A stretch of DNA of 64,000 nucleotides from Verrucomicrobia bacterium ADurb.Bin006 (GTDB taxonomy: Bacteria > Verrucomicrobiota > Verrucomicrobiia > Limisphaerales > J093): the NCBI GenBank assembly GCA_002071485.1, contig MWFF01000190.1, positions 1-64,000 on the forward strand, given 5' to 3'. This document shows, one piece after another, positions 27,662-35,239 of the stretch. The position numbers and the translations under genes were made by a program. Within the stretch, counting starts at the first letter, position 1, and each line of letters begins with the position of its first letter. Under the pieces are notes generated by a model. It searched no databases, was not told the DNA's origin, and was given only the letters and a program-made list of their open reading frames with translations.

Positions 27662-27734
27662 AGCCCGCATGTTTCATCGAGTTGTGACCACGGCGAAGCC
27701 GAGCACTCCCAAACACGTGCTAATGCGGGCTGGA
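27659..27734 (-). repeat. 76-bp element with 12-bp inverted ends
   Basis: TCCAGCCCGCAT (27659-27670) and its exact complement (27723-27734) bound a segment whose minus strand resembles 9471-9525. It overlaps the end of repeat family A copy C by about 3 bp, so the asnS-tcdA gap is a mosaic of repeats. Confidence 0.7.
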
Positions 27735-27779
27735 AAGGGCTCTGCCTGCCCATGAACCCCCTTCTCCATGAACCGCCTG

Positions 27780-27929
27780 CGCAAGCCGTTGATAATTAAC
27801 AAAAGGAGTAACCTGAACGTCCAACGCGCAACTTTTAACGAACCGTTTCGTTGAACGTTGAGCGTTGGAAGTTGGGCGTTGAACGTTCCCCGGTTCATGG
27901 GTCCAATGCGCATTAAACCGTTGAATATC
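27780..27929 (-). repeat. Repeat block B, inverted copy
   Basis: The minus strand of this block matches 61757-61937: a 55-bp module (here truncated, 27892-27929) followed by tandem GTTCAACG-type units and a TTTTGTTAATTATCAACGGC segment. Apart from the truncation it lacks about 13 bp found in the other copy. It ends 13 bp before the tcdA start. With the two repeats before it, it fills most of the 439-bp asnS-tcdA gap. Confidence 0.8.
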
Positions 27930-27942
27930 ACCCCCCCTTCCC

Positions 27943-28671
27943 GTGACCGGCCTTGACGAACGCTTCGACGGCATCGCCCGCTTGCTGGGCCGCGACGCGC
28001 TGGCCCGCCTGGGCCGCGCCCACGTCTGTGTCGTCGGCCTTGGCGGCGTCGGCTCGTGGGCCGTCGAGGCCCTGGCACGGTCGGGCGTCGGGCGGATGAC
28101 CCTGGTGGACTTCGACGTCGTGAGTGTCGGCAACATCAACCGCCAGATTCATGCGCTCGAACCGACCCTCGACCAACCTAAGGCCCAGGTGCTGGCGGAC
28201 CGGGTCCGGCTCATCCATCCGCGCCTGCGCCTCGAGATGATCCCCGCCCGCTTCGGCGAGGAGACCGCCGCCCGGATTCTTGAAACGCCATACGACTGCC
28301 TGTTGGACGCCATCGACGGCGCCGCAAACAAGAGCCGCCTTATCGCGGGTTGCCGCGCCCGGCATATCCCCATTGTCACAAGCGGCGGCGCGGGAGGGCG
28401 CCGCGATCCAACCCGCGTGCGGATCGACGACCTCGCGTTCAGCAGCCATGACCGCCTCTTGGCCCAAGTCCGGGCCATCCTTCGGCAGGACTACGCTTTC
28501 CCTCGAGGGCATGCACCCTTCGGCGTGCCGTGCGTCCATTCCACCGAGCGGCCTGTGCCGGCACAGACACCTGATCCCGCCCGCCCGATATTCGGAACGG
28601 CGGTGTTCGTGACGGGGACGTTCGGATTCGCTCTTGCGAGCCTTGCTGTGAAACGGATTCTCGGGCCTTGA
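27943..28671 (+). CDS. tcdA: tRNA threonylcarbamoyladenosine dehydratase
   Basis: 242 aa ThiF/E1-like ATPase from GTG 27943. Features are RFDGIARLLGRDALARL, the nucleotide-binding VVGLGGVGSWAVEALARSG, DFDVVSVGNINRQIHAL, DCLLDAIDGAANKSRLI, and the TcdA-specific SGGAGGRRDPTRVRIDDLA followed by PCVHSTERP. It uses ATP to cyclise t6A37 to ct6A37 in ANN-decoding tRNAs. MoeB/ThiF-type zinc cysteine pairs are absent, which supports TcdA over MoeB. Its start follows a repeat block within 14 bp, so its promoter may be repeat-derived. Confidence 0.9.
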   Translation: MTGLDERFDGIARLLGRDALARLGRAHVCVVGLGGVGSWAVEALARSGVGRMTLVDFDVVSVGNINRQIHALEPTLDQPKAQVLADRVRLIHPRLRLEMIPARFGEETAARILETPYDCLLDAIDGAANKSRLIAGCRARHIPIVTSGGAGGRRDPTRVRIDDLAFSSHDRLLAQVRAILRQDYAFPRGHAPFGVPCVHSTERPVPAQTPDPARPIFGTAVFVTGTFGFALASLAVKRILGP

Positions 28672-28837
28672 GGTCGCAGGGCGTTGGACACTATGCCTTG
28701 CGCCGGAGCAAGGAGTGCGGCGACAATGAATGTCGAGCACTCGTTTGGCCTCGCCCGATTCCGCGGTTGAAGCGGGACGTGGTTTTGGGGTATATGATCC
28801 GGTGCCTCTGGCGAAAGTGCTCATCAAGGAAACCGTC

Positions 28838-29899
28838 GTGACAATCCTCACTGGCAGCCAGCGGTTCAAGCACCTGTTGGCTGATCCGGTCAAGACCGCG
28901 GCGGCGTTTCGCCAGAGTGGGGACCCTTACGGCCTGGGCCTCAAAGGAGAGCGTCCGGAAAAGATTCTCGTCATCAACTGCGGCTCGTCATCGCTCAAGT
29001 ACGCGTTCTTCGACACCGCGAGCGAAGCCGAGCCGGCGCGCGGTCTGATCGAACGGATTGGGGGGCAAGGCATGCGGCTGGTTCAGCAGGGACCGCGGGG
29101 TGAGGTGGCGCGCGAGCTTCCGCGGGGCGGGTACGAAGAGGCCTTCCAGGCGATGCTGGTCGAACTGACGGCGAAGGAAACGGGCGTGCTCCGGGAACCG
29201 TCGGAGATCACCGTGGTCGGCCATCGCGTCGTTCACGGCGGCGAACGATTCAGCGAAGGGGTGGTCATCGACGACGAAGTGCTGCGTGAAATTGAGACCC
29301 TGAACCCGCTGGCGCCGCTGCACAATCCGGTGAACCTGGCCGGTATTCAGGCGGCGCGGCGGATTTTCCCGGCCGTGCCTCATGTGGCGGTGTTCGACAG
29401 CGGGTTTCATCACACACTGGCATCCTATGCCTACTTGTATGGTCTGCCCTACGAGTACTACGAGAAGATGGGGGTCCGCCGTTACGGATTCCATGGGAGT
29501 TCACACGCCTACGTTTGTCTCCGCGCTGCGCAGCATCTGCAACGGCGGGTGAACGAACTGGAGATCGCCCGCGAGACCTTGCGCGCGTTGAATCGCTCCT
29601 ACCTCACCCGCGTGATCGAGGCGCACCGGAACGACCCGATCCCCATCGAGGTTTCAGCGCATCACATCCACCTGGCCCAGGAGCACGTCGAGGCGCTCTT
29701 CGGCCAGGGCCATCGGCTGACCAGGCAAAGCGACCTTTCTCAGCCCGGGCAGTTTGCCTGCCGGGAACAGCTCGCGATTGTCGGACCGAAAGGGCGTGTC
29801 GAACGCGTGCGCGTGCTGGGTCCCATGCGCAAGGCCACCCAGGTCGAGATTTCGATGACCGAGCAATTCAAACTGGATCGAATTCAGAGCGAGGACTGA
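28838..29899 (+). CDS. Truncated acetate kinase fused to truncated PduL phosphotransacylase
   Basis: 353 aa from GTG 28838, chosen because AAGGA lies 7 nt upstream (28826-28830). After an N-terminal extension of about 43 residues, the first half is an acetate kinase N-lobe: ILVINCGSSSLKYAFFD, GHRVVHGGERFS, PLAPLHNPVNLAGI, FDSGFHHTL and RRYGFHGSSHAYV. It stops matching after RVNELEI (about nt 29567). The whole ATP-binding C-lobe is missing. The chain then continues in frame as PduL-type phosphate acyltransferase: IPIEVSAHHIHLAQEHVEAL, LTRQSDLSQPGQFACRE and VLGPMRKATQVEIS, ending before the second PduL half. Each partner lacks half its fold, so it is probably a deletion remnant of an ackA-pduL gene pair. 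Confidence 0.7.
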   Translation: MTILTGSQRFKHLLADPVKTAAAFRQSGDPYGLGLKGERPEKILVINCGSSSLKYAFFDTASEAEPARGLIERIGGQGMRLVQQGPRGEVARELPRGGYEEAFQAMLVELTAKETGVLREPSEITVVGHRVVHGGERFSEGVVIDDEVLREIETLNPLAPLHNPVNLAGIQAARRIFPAVPHVAVFDSGFHHTLASYAYLYGLPYEYYEKMGVRRYGFHGSSHAYVCLRAAQHLQRRVNELEIARETLRALNRSYLTRVIEAHRNDPIPIEVSAHHIHLAQEHVEALFGQGHRLTRQSDLSQPGQFACREQLAIVGPKGRVERVRVLGPMRKATQVEISMTEQFKLDRIQSED

Positions 29900-29949
29900 G
29901 GGCGACTTCCATGAACCGAACCTTGGAGGGGGCGTCGCCGCTCCGCACC

Positions 29950-30004
29950 GGTTCATGGTTCCCGTGCGCATTCAACCGTTGAATGTCAATGCTTGTCATG
30001 AACC
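29950..30004 (+). repeat. 55-bp repeat module (from block B)
   Basis: The module runs from GGTTCATGG to CATGAACC with an internal CGCATTCAACCGTTGAATGT. Other copies are at 61613-61667 (-), 61757-61811 (-) and, truncated, 27892-27929 (+). The ends are inverted (GGTTCATG/CATGAACC). Just upstream, 29911-29940 resembles the minus strand of 61589-61617. The rest of the 248-bp gap holds no supported gene. Confidence 0.75.
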
Positions 30005-30147
30005 TCGGGGGGTGCGCCTGCCTGCCCTGGTGGCCCTCGTCGGAACCGGGGAAAGGCTGTTCCCGCTCCTCCGGTTCACTGGGCGCTGAGCAGGTCGGGA
30101 TCGACCAGGACGCTTTTCATGGCGCAGCCGGCGCAACGCCGGCCGGC

Positions 30148-31596
30148 TCAGGGACGGAACAGGAAGTTCTTGAATTGCCAGGGATCGCTCTGATCGGGCT
30201 GCGCCTGCGGGTTCTCGTCGAAGTAGACCCGGTGCCGCCGCAACGGGGTCCAGTCGGTGGGCTGCGAGACCAGTCGACCCAGGTAGGGGCGCGCCCAGCG
30301 GAGGACCTCCGAGTGCGGGAGGTCCTCGGGGAAGCAGACGCCGCGCCGCGGATTCTGAATGGCCCACAAGACGGCGGCCATGACTCCGGCGCCCACCTGC
30401 ACGGCCGTGGCGTTCAAGTGCGGCAGCTTGCGCCGTGCCGCGCCGATGCTCAGCATGCTCCCGGTCCACCAGGACTGATAGCGATGCCCCATGATCAGTG
30501 CGCCGACGACGTCCATGCCCTCGACGATTTCGTCGGTGAGGATGCGCTGTTTGGGATGCAGCTCATAGTTGCGGCATCGCAGTTCGTGCAGCGAGACGAT
30601 TGAGTCGTTGCACGGCATGTAGGCGTAGTGAACCGTCGGGCGGTAGACGGGCCGGCCGTTTTCGAGGACGGTCAAGGCGTGGGAGAGGCCGAACGACTCG
30701 CCATGTGTGACGATCATGCCCACGATTTCCTGGTCGGGCACCCAGGAGCGCACCCAGGTGTTGAGCCCCATCTGCGAGAGGATGATCTGGTTGGCGGTTC
30801 CATTCTCCGGCTTGGTCGAGAACGGCGGCAGCCATTTCTCGTGCGTGCCCCAGCCGATCTCGCTGGGAGAAATCGACTCCTCCCACATGCCTTCGACGCT
30901 CCAGGTGGCCACGAACTCGTCCGGACGCTTGGGACGCGCGGCACGCTGGGTGTCCCATTCGCTGCAATGAATGACCCGCACACCCAGCTCGCGCGCCAGC
31001 GCCGCGAAGTCGCCCGCTTTCATCAACCGCCTCAGCCGCGCGGCGTGACCTCGAGGGAGATCGGTTTCCCGCGCGACCTTGGCCCCGATGTCGAGCAGGC
31101 CCTGCTTGACGAAGTGCGAGACCAGGCCCGGATTGGCGCCGTGGTCGATCACCGCCGTCACGCCGTCACGCCACCGCGCCGTCAGCGGCAGGAGTTTCTG
31201 GTAGCGGGCGTAGAGCGATTTCTCGAGGGACGACTTGCTGTGCATGTCCGACGCTGGGTCCCACGATTCGAGCGACGCGTTGACGTAAAGCACCTCGTTG
31301 TTGTGCGCCCACTCGAGCATGTCGAAACAATCGATGCTCCAGGCCAGATCGACGATCAGGCCGCCCTGCCCCACGTGTGTGGACAACAGCCGCGGGAGGC
31401 TCAGCGGCGTGACGCGTTCGCGCACGAAGCGCAGCCCCTTGTTCATCCAGGGACGCAGCTCCTCCTCGCGGTCCGCAAAGTCGATCACGGTGATCTGCCG
31501 CAACGGAATGCGCAGATGATCGAGCAACATCGGCAGCGTGGCCTGGGCCACCACGCCGAAGCCAGTCATGAGAACTCTCGATTCGAAATCAGTCAT
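30148..31596 (-). CDS. hss: Homospermidine synthase
   Basis: 482 aa saccharopine-dehydrogenase-like enzyme. The N-terminal NAD-binding fold reads VLMTGFGVVAQATLPMLLDH. Family blocks are visible: LIVDLAWSIDCFDMLEW, VLYVNASLESWDP, VIDHGANPGLVSHFVKQGL, WGTHEKWLPPFS, HGESFGLSHALTVLENG and YHPTVHYAYMPCNDS-like RPTVHYAYMPCNDSIVSLHE. It makes homospermidine from putrescine (two putrescine, or putrescine plus spermidine) in an NAD-dependent reaction. It stands alone, without a decarboxylase or other polyamine genes in view, and is divergent from ogt. Confidence 0.9.
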   Translation of the reverse strand: MTDFESRVLMTGFGVVAQATLPMLLDHLRIPLRQITVIDFADREEELRPWMNKGLRFVRERVTPLSLPRLLSTHVGQGGLIVDLAWSIDCFDMLEWAHNNEVLYVNASLESWDPASDMHSKSSLEKSLYARYQKLLPLTARWRDGVTAVIDHGANPGLVSHFVKQGLLDIGAKVARETDLPRGHAARLRRLMKAGDFAALARELGVRVIHCSEWDTQRAARPKRPDEFVATWSVEGMWEESISPSEIGWGTHEKWLPPFSTKPENGTANQIILSQMGLNTWVRSWVPDQEIVGMIVTHGESFGLSHALTVLENGRPVYRPTVHYAYMPCNDSIVSLHELRCRNYELHPKQRILTDEIVEGMDVVGALIMGHRYQSWWTGSMLSIGAARRKLPHLNATAVQVGAGVMAAVLWAIQNPRRGVCFPEDLPHSEVLRWARPYLGRLVSQPTDWTPLRRHRVYFDENPQAQPDQSDPWQFKNFLFRP

Positions 31597-31771
31597 GGCA
31601 TCTCTCCGTCCGCCCCTGCGTTCGCAGCATTGTGACAGACAATCTCTTGAGCGTCAAACAATCGATCAGAAACCTGTCATTTTATCGCAACAAATCGATG
31701 AAGTGTGCGATGAAGTCCAATTCGACGTGTCCAGCGTTGTTTGCCGGCTGAGGGGGCGATAGAGTGCGGAT

Positions 31772-32650
31772 ATGCGCCACATCAAATCCGACACCCCAGG
31801 GCGGGAAGAAGACAGCGCCATTCCCGCGGAGGGCGATTCCAACGCATTGCACGTCGAGTTCGAACGGGTATTTGGACGGGACCGTCCGGACAACGCCGCG
31901 AGTTCCCGTCGCTTGGTTGGGCTCATCGAGACTCCCCTGGGACCGATGCTGGCCGCGGCGAGCGATCGGGCTATCTGCTGGCTCGAATTCGCTCGAATCC
32001 TCGAACCCCGAAACATGGTGCGATCAAGTCCGGTTTGGCCCTCACCCCTATCCCTTCCATTTCGCGAGAATTCGAAGGAGCGAGGCGCGGGAGGAGAGAG
32101 CTGGGAAGGCATTGGGATTGGCTTTGAGGCTAAGGATGGGGATCGGTCTGAGGGGCGCCTCGCTCGAGAATTCGAACGGATGCGCGTCGAAATGCAGCGC
32201 CGGTTCGGTGTTTGCATCGTGTGCGGGACAAATCCGGTGCTCGAGCGCCTGCGCGTCGAGGTGCGGGATTACTTTCGAGGCAAGGGCCGGACCTTCACCG
32301 TGCCCATCGAGTTGCGGGGCACGGAATTCCAGGAGCGTGTCTGGGAGGAGTTGCAGCGGATCCCTTACGGCGCGACAGCGAGCTACGAGGCCGTCGCGAA
32401 ACGCATCGGCTTACCCACGGGCGCGCGGGCCGTCGCGCGGGCGAACGCTACGAATCGCCTCTGCCTGATCGTGCCCTGTCACCGCGTGATCGCCAAAAAC
32501 GGCGCGCTCAGCGGATACAGCGGGGGCGTCTGGCGCAAACCGCTGCTTCTCGAATTGGAGCGGACGGGCCGGCTGCCGCAGAAGACCGCGCCGATCACGG
32601 GTTGCCAGGCGCGTCCGCCTGCTTCCGAGCCTTCTCGAGAACGCTGCTGA
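31772..32650 (+). CDS. ogt: Methylated-DNA-protein cysteine methyltransferase with repeat-derived insertion
   Basis: 292 aa. The C-terminal catalytic domain is intact: TEFQERVWEELQRIPYGATA (helix-turn-helix entry), ANATNRLCLIVPCHRVIAKN (active-site Cys in PCHRV) and GALSGYSGGVWRKPLLLELE. It repairs O6-alkylguanine by transferring the alkyl group to this Cys. The N-terminal domain is interrupted after ICWLEF by 61 codons from a dispersed repeat (nt 31985-32167) with no stop in frame. Joining the flanks gives ICWLEFERMRVEMQRRFG, the normal Ogt sequence. Whether the protein still folds is unknown. The 3' end overlaps the convergent Gfo/Idh gene by 56 bp. Confidence 0.88.
   Translation: MRHIKSDTPGREEDSAIPAEGDSNALHVEFERVFGRDRPDNAASSRRLVGLIETPLGPMLAAASDRAICWLEFARILEPRNMVRSSPVWPSPLSLPFRENSKERGAGGESWEGIGIGFEAKDGDRSEGRLAREFERMRVEMQRRFGVCIVCGTNPVLERLRVEVRDYFRGKGRTFTVPIELRGTEFQERVWEELQRIPYGATASYEAVAKRIGLPTGARAVARANATNRLCLIVPCHRVIAKNGALSGYSGGVWRKPLLLELERTGRLPQKTAPITGCQARPPASEPSRERC
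31985..32167 (+). repeat. Repeat family A, copy A, inserted in ogt with 7-bp direct repeats
   Basis: Direct repeats GAATTCG at 31985-31991 and 32168-32174 bracket the insertion, so the added length is 183 bp (176-bp element plus a 7-bp duplication), exactly 61 codons. Internal inverted arms are AGCGAGGCGC (32079-32088) and GCGCCTCGCT (32155-32164). The left part (GAATCCTCGAA, GAAACATGGTGC, ATCAAGTC) matches copies at 58745-58906 and 27502-27661 (-). Confidence 0.88.
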
Positions 32651-33629
32651 TCGAGACCGGGCGGCCTTCCTGGCGCAGGCTCTCGTCGGCGGCTTCCATG
32701 AAAGCGTAAATCTCGATTGTATCCTGGGCGGACATGGGCGGCTTGCCTGTCCGGAAGAACTTCGCGATCTCGACCAGAAGCGGCTCGTAGCCTTCAAACG
32801 GGCCGGAGGGCGCGATGCCTTTCTCGCCGAAGACCAGCGCGCCGAAGCCGGTCTGTCCCCGCAGGATGCCACGGAAAGAGCCGACCCGTCCGTCGTTCCA
32901 GGTGCCGACGGCGATGTCGGCCGTCTCGCCCTTGACACGGCTGACGGTCTGACAGCCGGGTCCCATGATCGTGAAGAGGATCTCGCAGCCGTGAATGCCG
33001 TAGTAATAGAGGTCGGGGTGTCCGGGCAGGATGGACTGGTTGTTGCTGTACGCGTCGCAGCCCAGCACGCGGCCGACCTTGGCGTCCTTGGCCATGGCGG
33101 CGATGCCGGGGCTGTAACGCAGCGAGGAGTTCGAGAAGCAGGGCGTGCGGCTCGATTCGGCCGCGCGGAAGATTCGGATGATGTCGGCGAGCGTCGCCGC
33201 GACCGGCTTGTCGATGAACAGCGGTTTGCGGGCGGCAAAGACCGGACGCGCCTGCTCGAGGTGCGGGCGTCCGTCGATGCTCAGCAGCATGACGGCGTCC
33301 ACGCGCCCGAGCATCGCCTCGATGGTGTCGCAAATCTCGACGCCCAAATCGCGCATGGCCGCGATGTTCTTCGCGATGTTGTCGTTGCTGAAGGGCACAT
33401 CGGCGCTGAAGGCGGGCACGGCCGCCACCACCCGCATCTCCGAGATCGGGCGCGCCACATTGGGTCCGTGCATGATCTGCGTCCACGGCACCGCATGGGC
33501 GTCCAGGCCGATCATGCCGACCCGGATGGACGCGCCGGACGCCACACACGCGGTGGCGAGAGGGAGGGCGATCAGCAGAACGAGGCGGAGGAACCGCTGT
33601 CGTATGGGTTGGCGATAGTCAGGATTCAT
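32595..33629 (-). CDS. Exported Gfo/Idh/MocA-family oxidoreductase
   Basis: 344 aa. A signal peptide (FLRLVLLIALPLATACVASG, about residues 13-32) precedes the Rossmann strand SIRVGMIGLDAHAVPW, so the protein is predicted to be exported, possibly as a lipoprotein at Cys28, although the box ATAC is atypical. The usual glycine-rich GxGxxG is replaced by GLDAHA, and the EKP motif appears as FIDKPVAATLADI. NAD(P) binding may therefore be altered. Substrates of such PVC proteins are unknown, probably sugars or derivatives. It overlaps the triple-UspA gene by 11 bp and is probably cotranscribed with it; its 3' end overlaps ogt by 56 bp. Confidence 0.8.
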   Translation of the reverse strand: MNPDYRQPIRQRFLRLVLLIALPLATACVASGASIRVGMIGLDAHAVPWTQIMHGPNVARPISEMRVVAAVPAFSADVPFSNDNIAKNIAAMRDLGVEICDTIEAMLGRVDAVMLLSIDGRPHLEQARPVFAARKPLFIDKPVAATLADIIRIFRAAESSRTPCFSNSSLRYSPGIAAMAKDAKVGRVLGCDAYSNNQSILPGHPDLYYYGIHGCEILFTIMGPGCQTVSRVKGETADIAVGTWNDGRVGSFRGILRGQTGFGALVFGEKGIAPSGPFEGYEPLLVEIAKFFRTGKPPMSAQDTIEIYAFMEAADESLRQEGRPVSISSVLEKARKQADAPGNP

Positions 33630-34968
33630 AATCGCGTAAAATAAGGACGGGGCGGCGGCTGCCGGTCATGACCGCCTGGGCCACCGAACCGAGGAGCGCC
33701 TTGGCGACCCGAGACCGTCCGCGGGAACTCATGCAGATCAGGCTGGCGCCGAACCGCTCGGCCGCCTGACAAATGGCCGTCGCGGGATTCGCATGGTCCA
33801 CGACCTGCACGTGCGTGCGCAGCCCGAGCGCCTTCGCCTGGGGCGGGATGAGTTGGCGCAACCTGGCCGACAGACTGGACTCACGCGCCGCCCGTTGGGA
33901 TTCGAGTTGTTCGGACTCGAGGCCGCGGCGCGCAAGCGGCGGCGCCACGTGCATGAGGCAGACTTCCCCACCCCGCCGAAGCGCGGCGTACGCATACGGG
34001 ATCGCCTGATTCCCCAGAGTCGAAAAATCCGTCGGCACCAGCACACGCCGGACCTCGGGGATGGTCGGCGCGGGCGAATCCTCGGCGGCAGGCAAAGGGA
34101 TACACGCCACACTCACGGGCGCCCGGTGCAGCACAGCCCGCGACACGGACCCGAGCCACAGGCGCTCGAGTCCGCGGCGCTGATTGGTCCCGACAACAAT
34201 CAGATCGGCTGACTCGGCCTTGGCCAGGGCGACGAGTTCCGGGCCGGCGGGGCCCCAGCCATCGCCGATCCGAATCTGGACATTGGTTGTGCCCAGGATA
34301 TCCCGGCATCGCTCCATCAGATCACGCTTGATGTACTTCGTGATTTCAGCCGCGTTGGCCGTGATGGCCCAATCGTCCCGCACACCCAGCCGCCAACTCT
34401 CCTCCGGCGCCCACGCCAGGTAAGCCACCGTGATTCGGCATCGGCCCGTTTGCTTGAGCGTGTCGACCCATTTCAACGCGGCGTCCGCGCTCGACGAAAA
34501 ATCGTACCCCACCAGCACGCGCAACGCGCGTTTGCCGGCAGCCCATGCCGTGAACGGCTTGTCTCCCCGCGCCACGAGGGTCGGGATTGTCGAATTCTGC
34601 GCCAGCCGCTCGGCCACGCTGCCCACCAGCCAGCGGCTTGGCGGGAAATGGCCCAGCGACGACACGACCATGAGGCGCGCCTTCGACTCAGCCGCCACAT
34701 CCAGCAGCACGGATGAAGGCGATCCGGACAGATGCCTGGTCCGCACCGTTGCGCCGAGTTTGCGGAGCCGCTCGGCTTCGGCGTTCAATTGCGCCCTTCC
34801 GCGTTCTTCGAGCGCCGCCACGGCGTCCGGCGATCGCGTGTCGATCCCGGCGCTGTCGCAGGCGTGGACCAGCGTCAGCGTCCCGCCGGCCCGGGCGGTG
34901 AGGATTGCGGCCACGGTGGCCGCCTCCGCCGCGTGGATCGAGAAATCCGTGCCACAAACTGTTGTCAT
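33619..34968 (-). CDS. Universal stress protein with three tandem UspA domains
   Basis: 449 aa from ATG 34968 (MTTVCGTDFS). It carries three UspA-like units of about 145 residues: 1-145 (RLMVVSSLGHFPPSRWLVGS), about 150-300 (LRVLVGYDFSSSADAALKW, LIVVGTNQRRGLERLWLGS) and about 305-449 (RRVLVPTDFSTLGNQAIPYA, LICMSSRGRSRVAKALLGS). The glycine-containing nucleotide loop is present in each, best preserved in the third. Most Usp proteins have one or two domains. Likely a cytoplasmic ATP-binding stress protein; no regulator is visible. The stop overlaps the start of the Gfo/Idh gene by 11 bp. Confidence 0.85.
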   Translation of the reverse strand: MTTVCGTDFSIHAAEAATVAAILTARAGGTLTLVHACDSAGIDTRSPDAVAALEERGRAQLNAEAERLRKLGATVRTRHLSGSPSSVLLDVAAESKARLMVVSSLGHFPPSRWLVGSVAERLAQNSTIPTLVARGDKPFTAWAAGKRALRVLVGYDFSSSADAALKWVDTLKQTGRCRITVAYLAWAPEESWRLGVRDDWAITANAAEITKYIKRDLMERCRDILGTTNVQIRIGDGWGPAGPELVALAKAESADLIVVGTNQRRGLERLWLGSVSRAVLHRAPVSVACIPLPAAEDSPAPTIPEVRRVLVPTDFSTLGNQAIPYAYAALRRGGEVCLMHVAPPLARRGLESEQLESQRAARESSLSARLRQLIPPQAKALGLRTHVQVVDHANPATAICQAAERFGASLICMSSRGRSRVAKALLGSVAQAVMTGSRRPVLILRDYES

Positions 34969-35239
34969 GATCGCCTCGTCGGTTGCGCAGCCTCGAGCAT
35001 GCGTCTCTCCTACTCTCTTTTCCGGCGCTTGGCCATAACGGAGTGCGCGCAGCGGAGTGCGCGGGTTCCTGCCATCCCCCCGGATCCCCCTCGATTCGCG
35101 TCCATTCGCGCGAGCCTGCCGGAGCCTCGGCGCAGGCAGGTCCATTCGCGGATGCCCTGTGACGAACGCATTGGGCGCATGAACCGGAAACGTTCAACGC
35201 TCAACGAAGGGCTTTGTTGGATCCTGGCGCGGGCGTCAC

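Noticed and set aside
30076-30120. A 14-codon minus-strand ORF starting MKSVLVDPDLLSAQ downstream of hss
   Set aside because: It looks like a gene start cut short, but it is too short to assign and no continuation was found in another frame.
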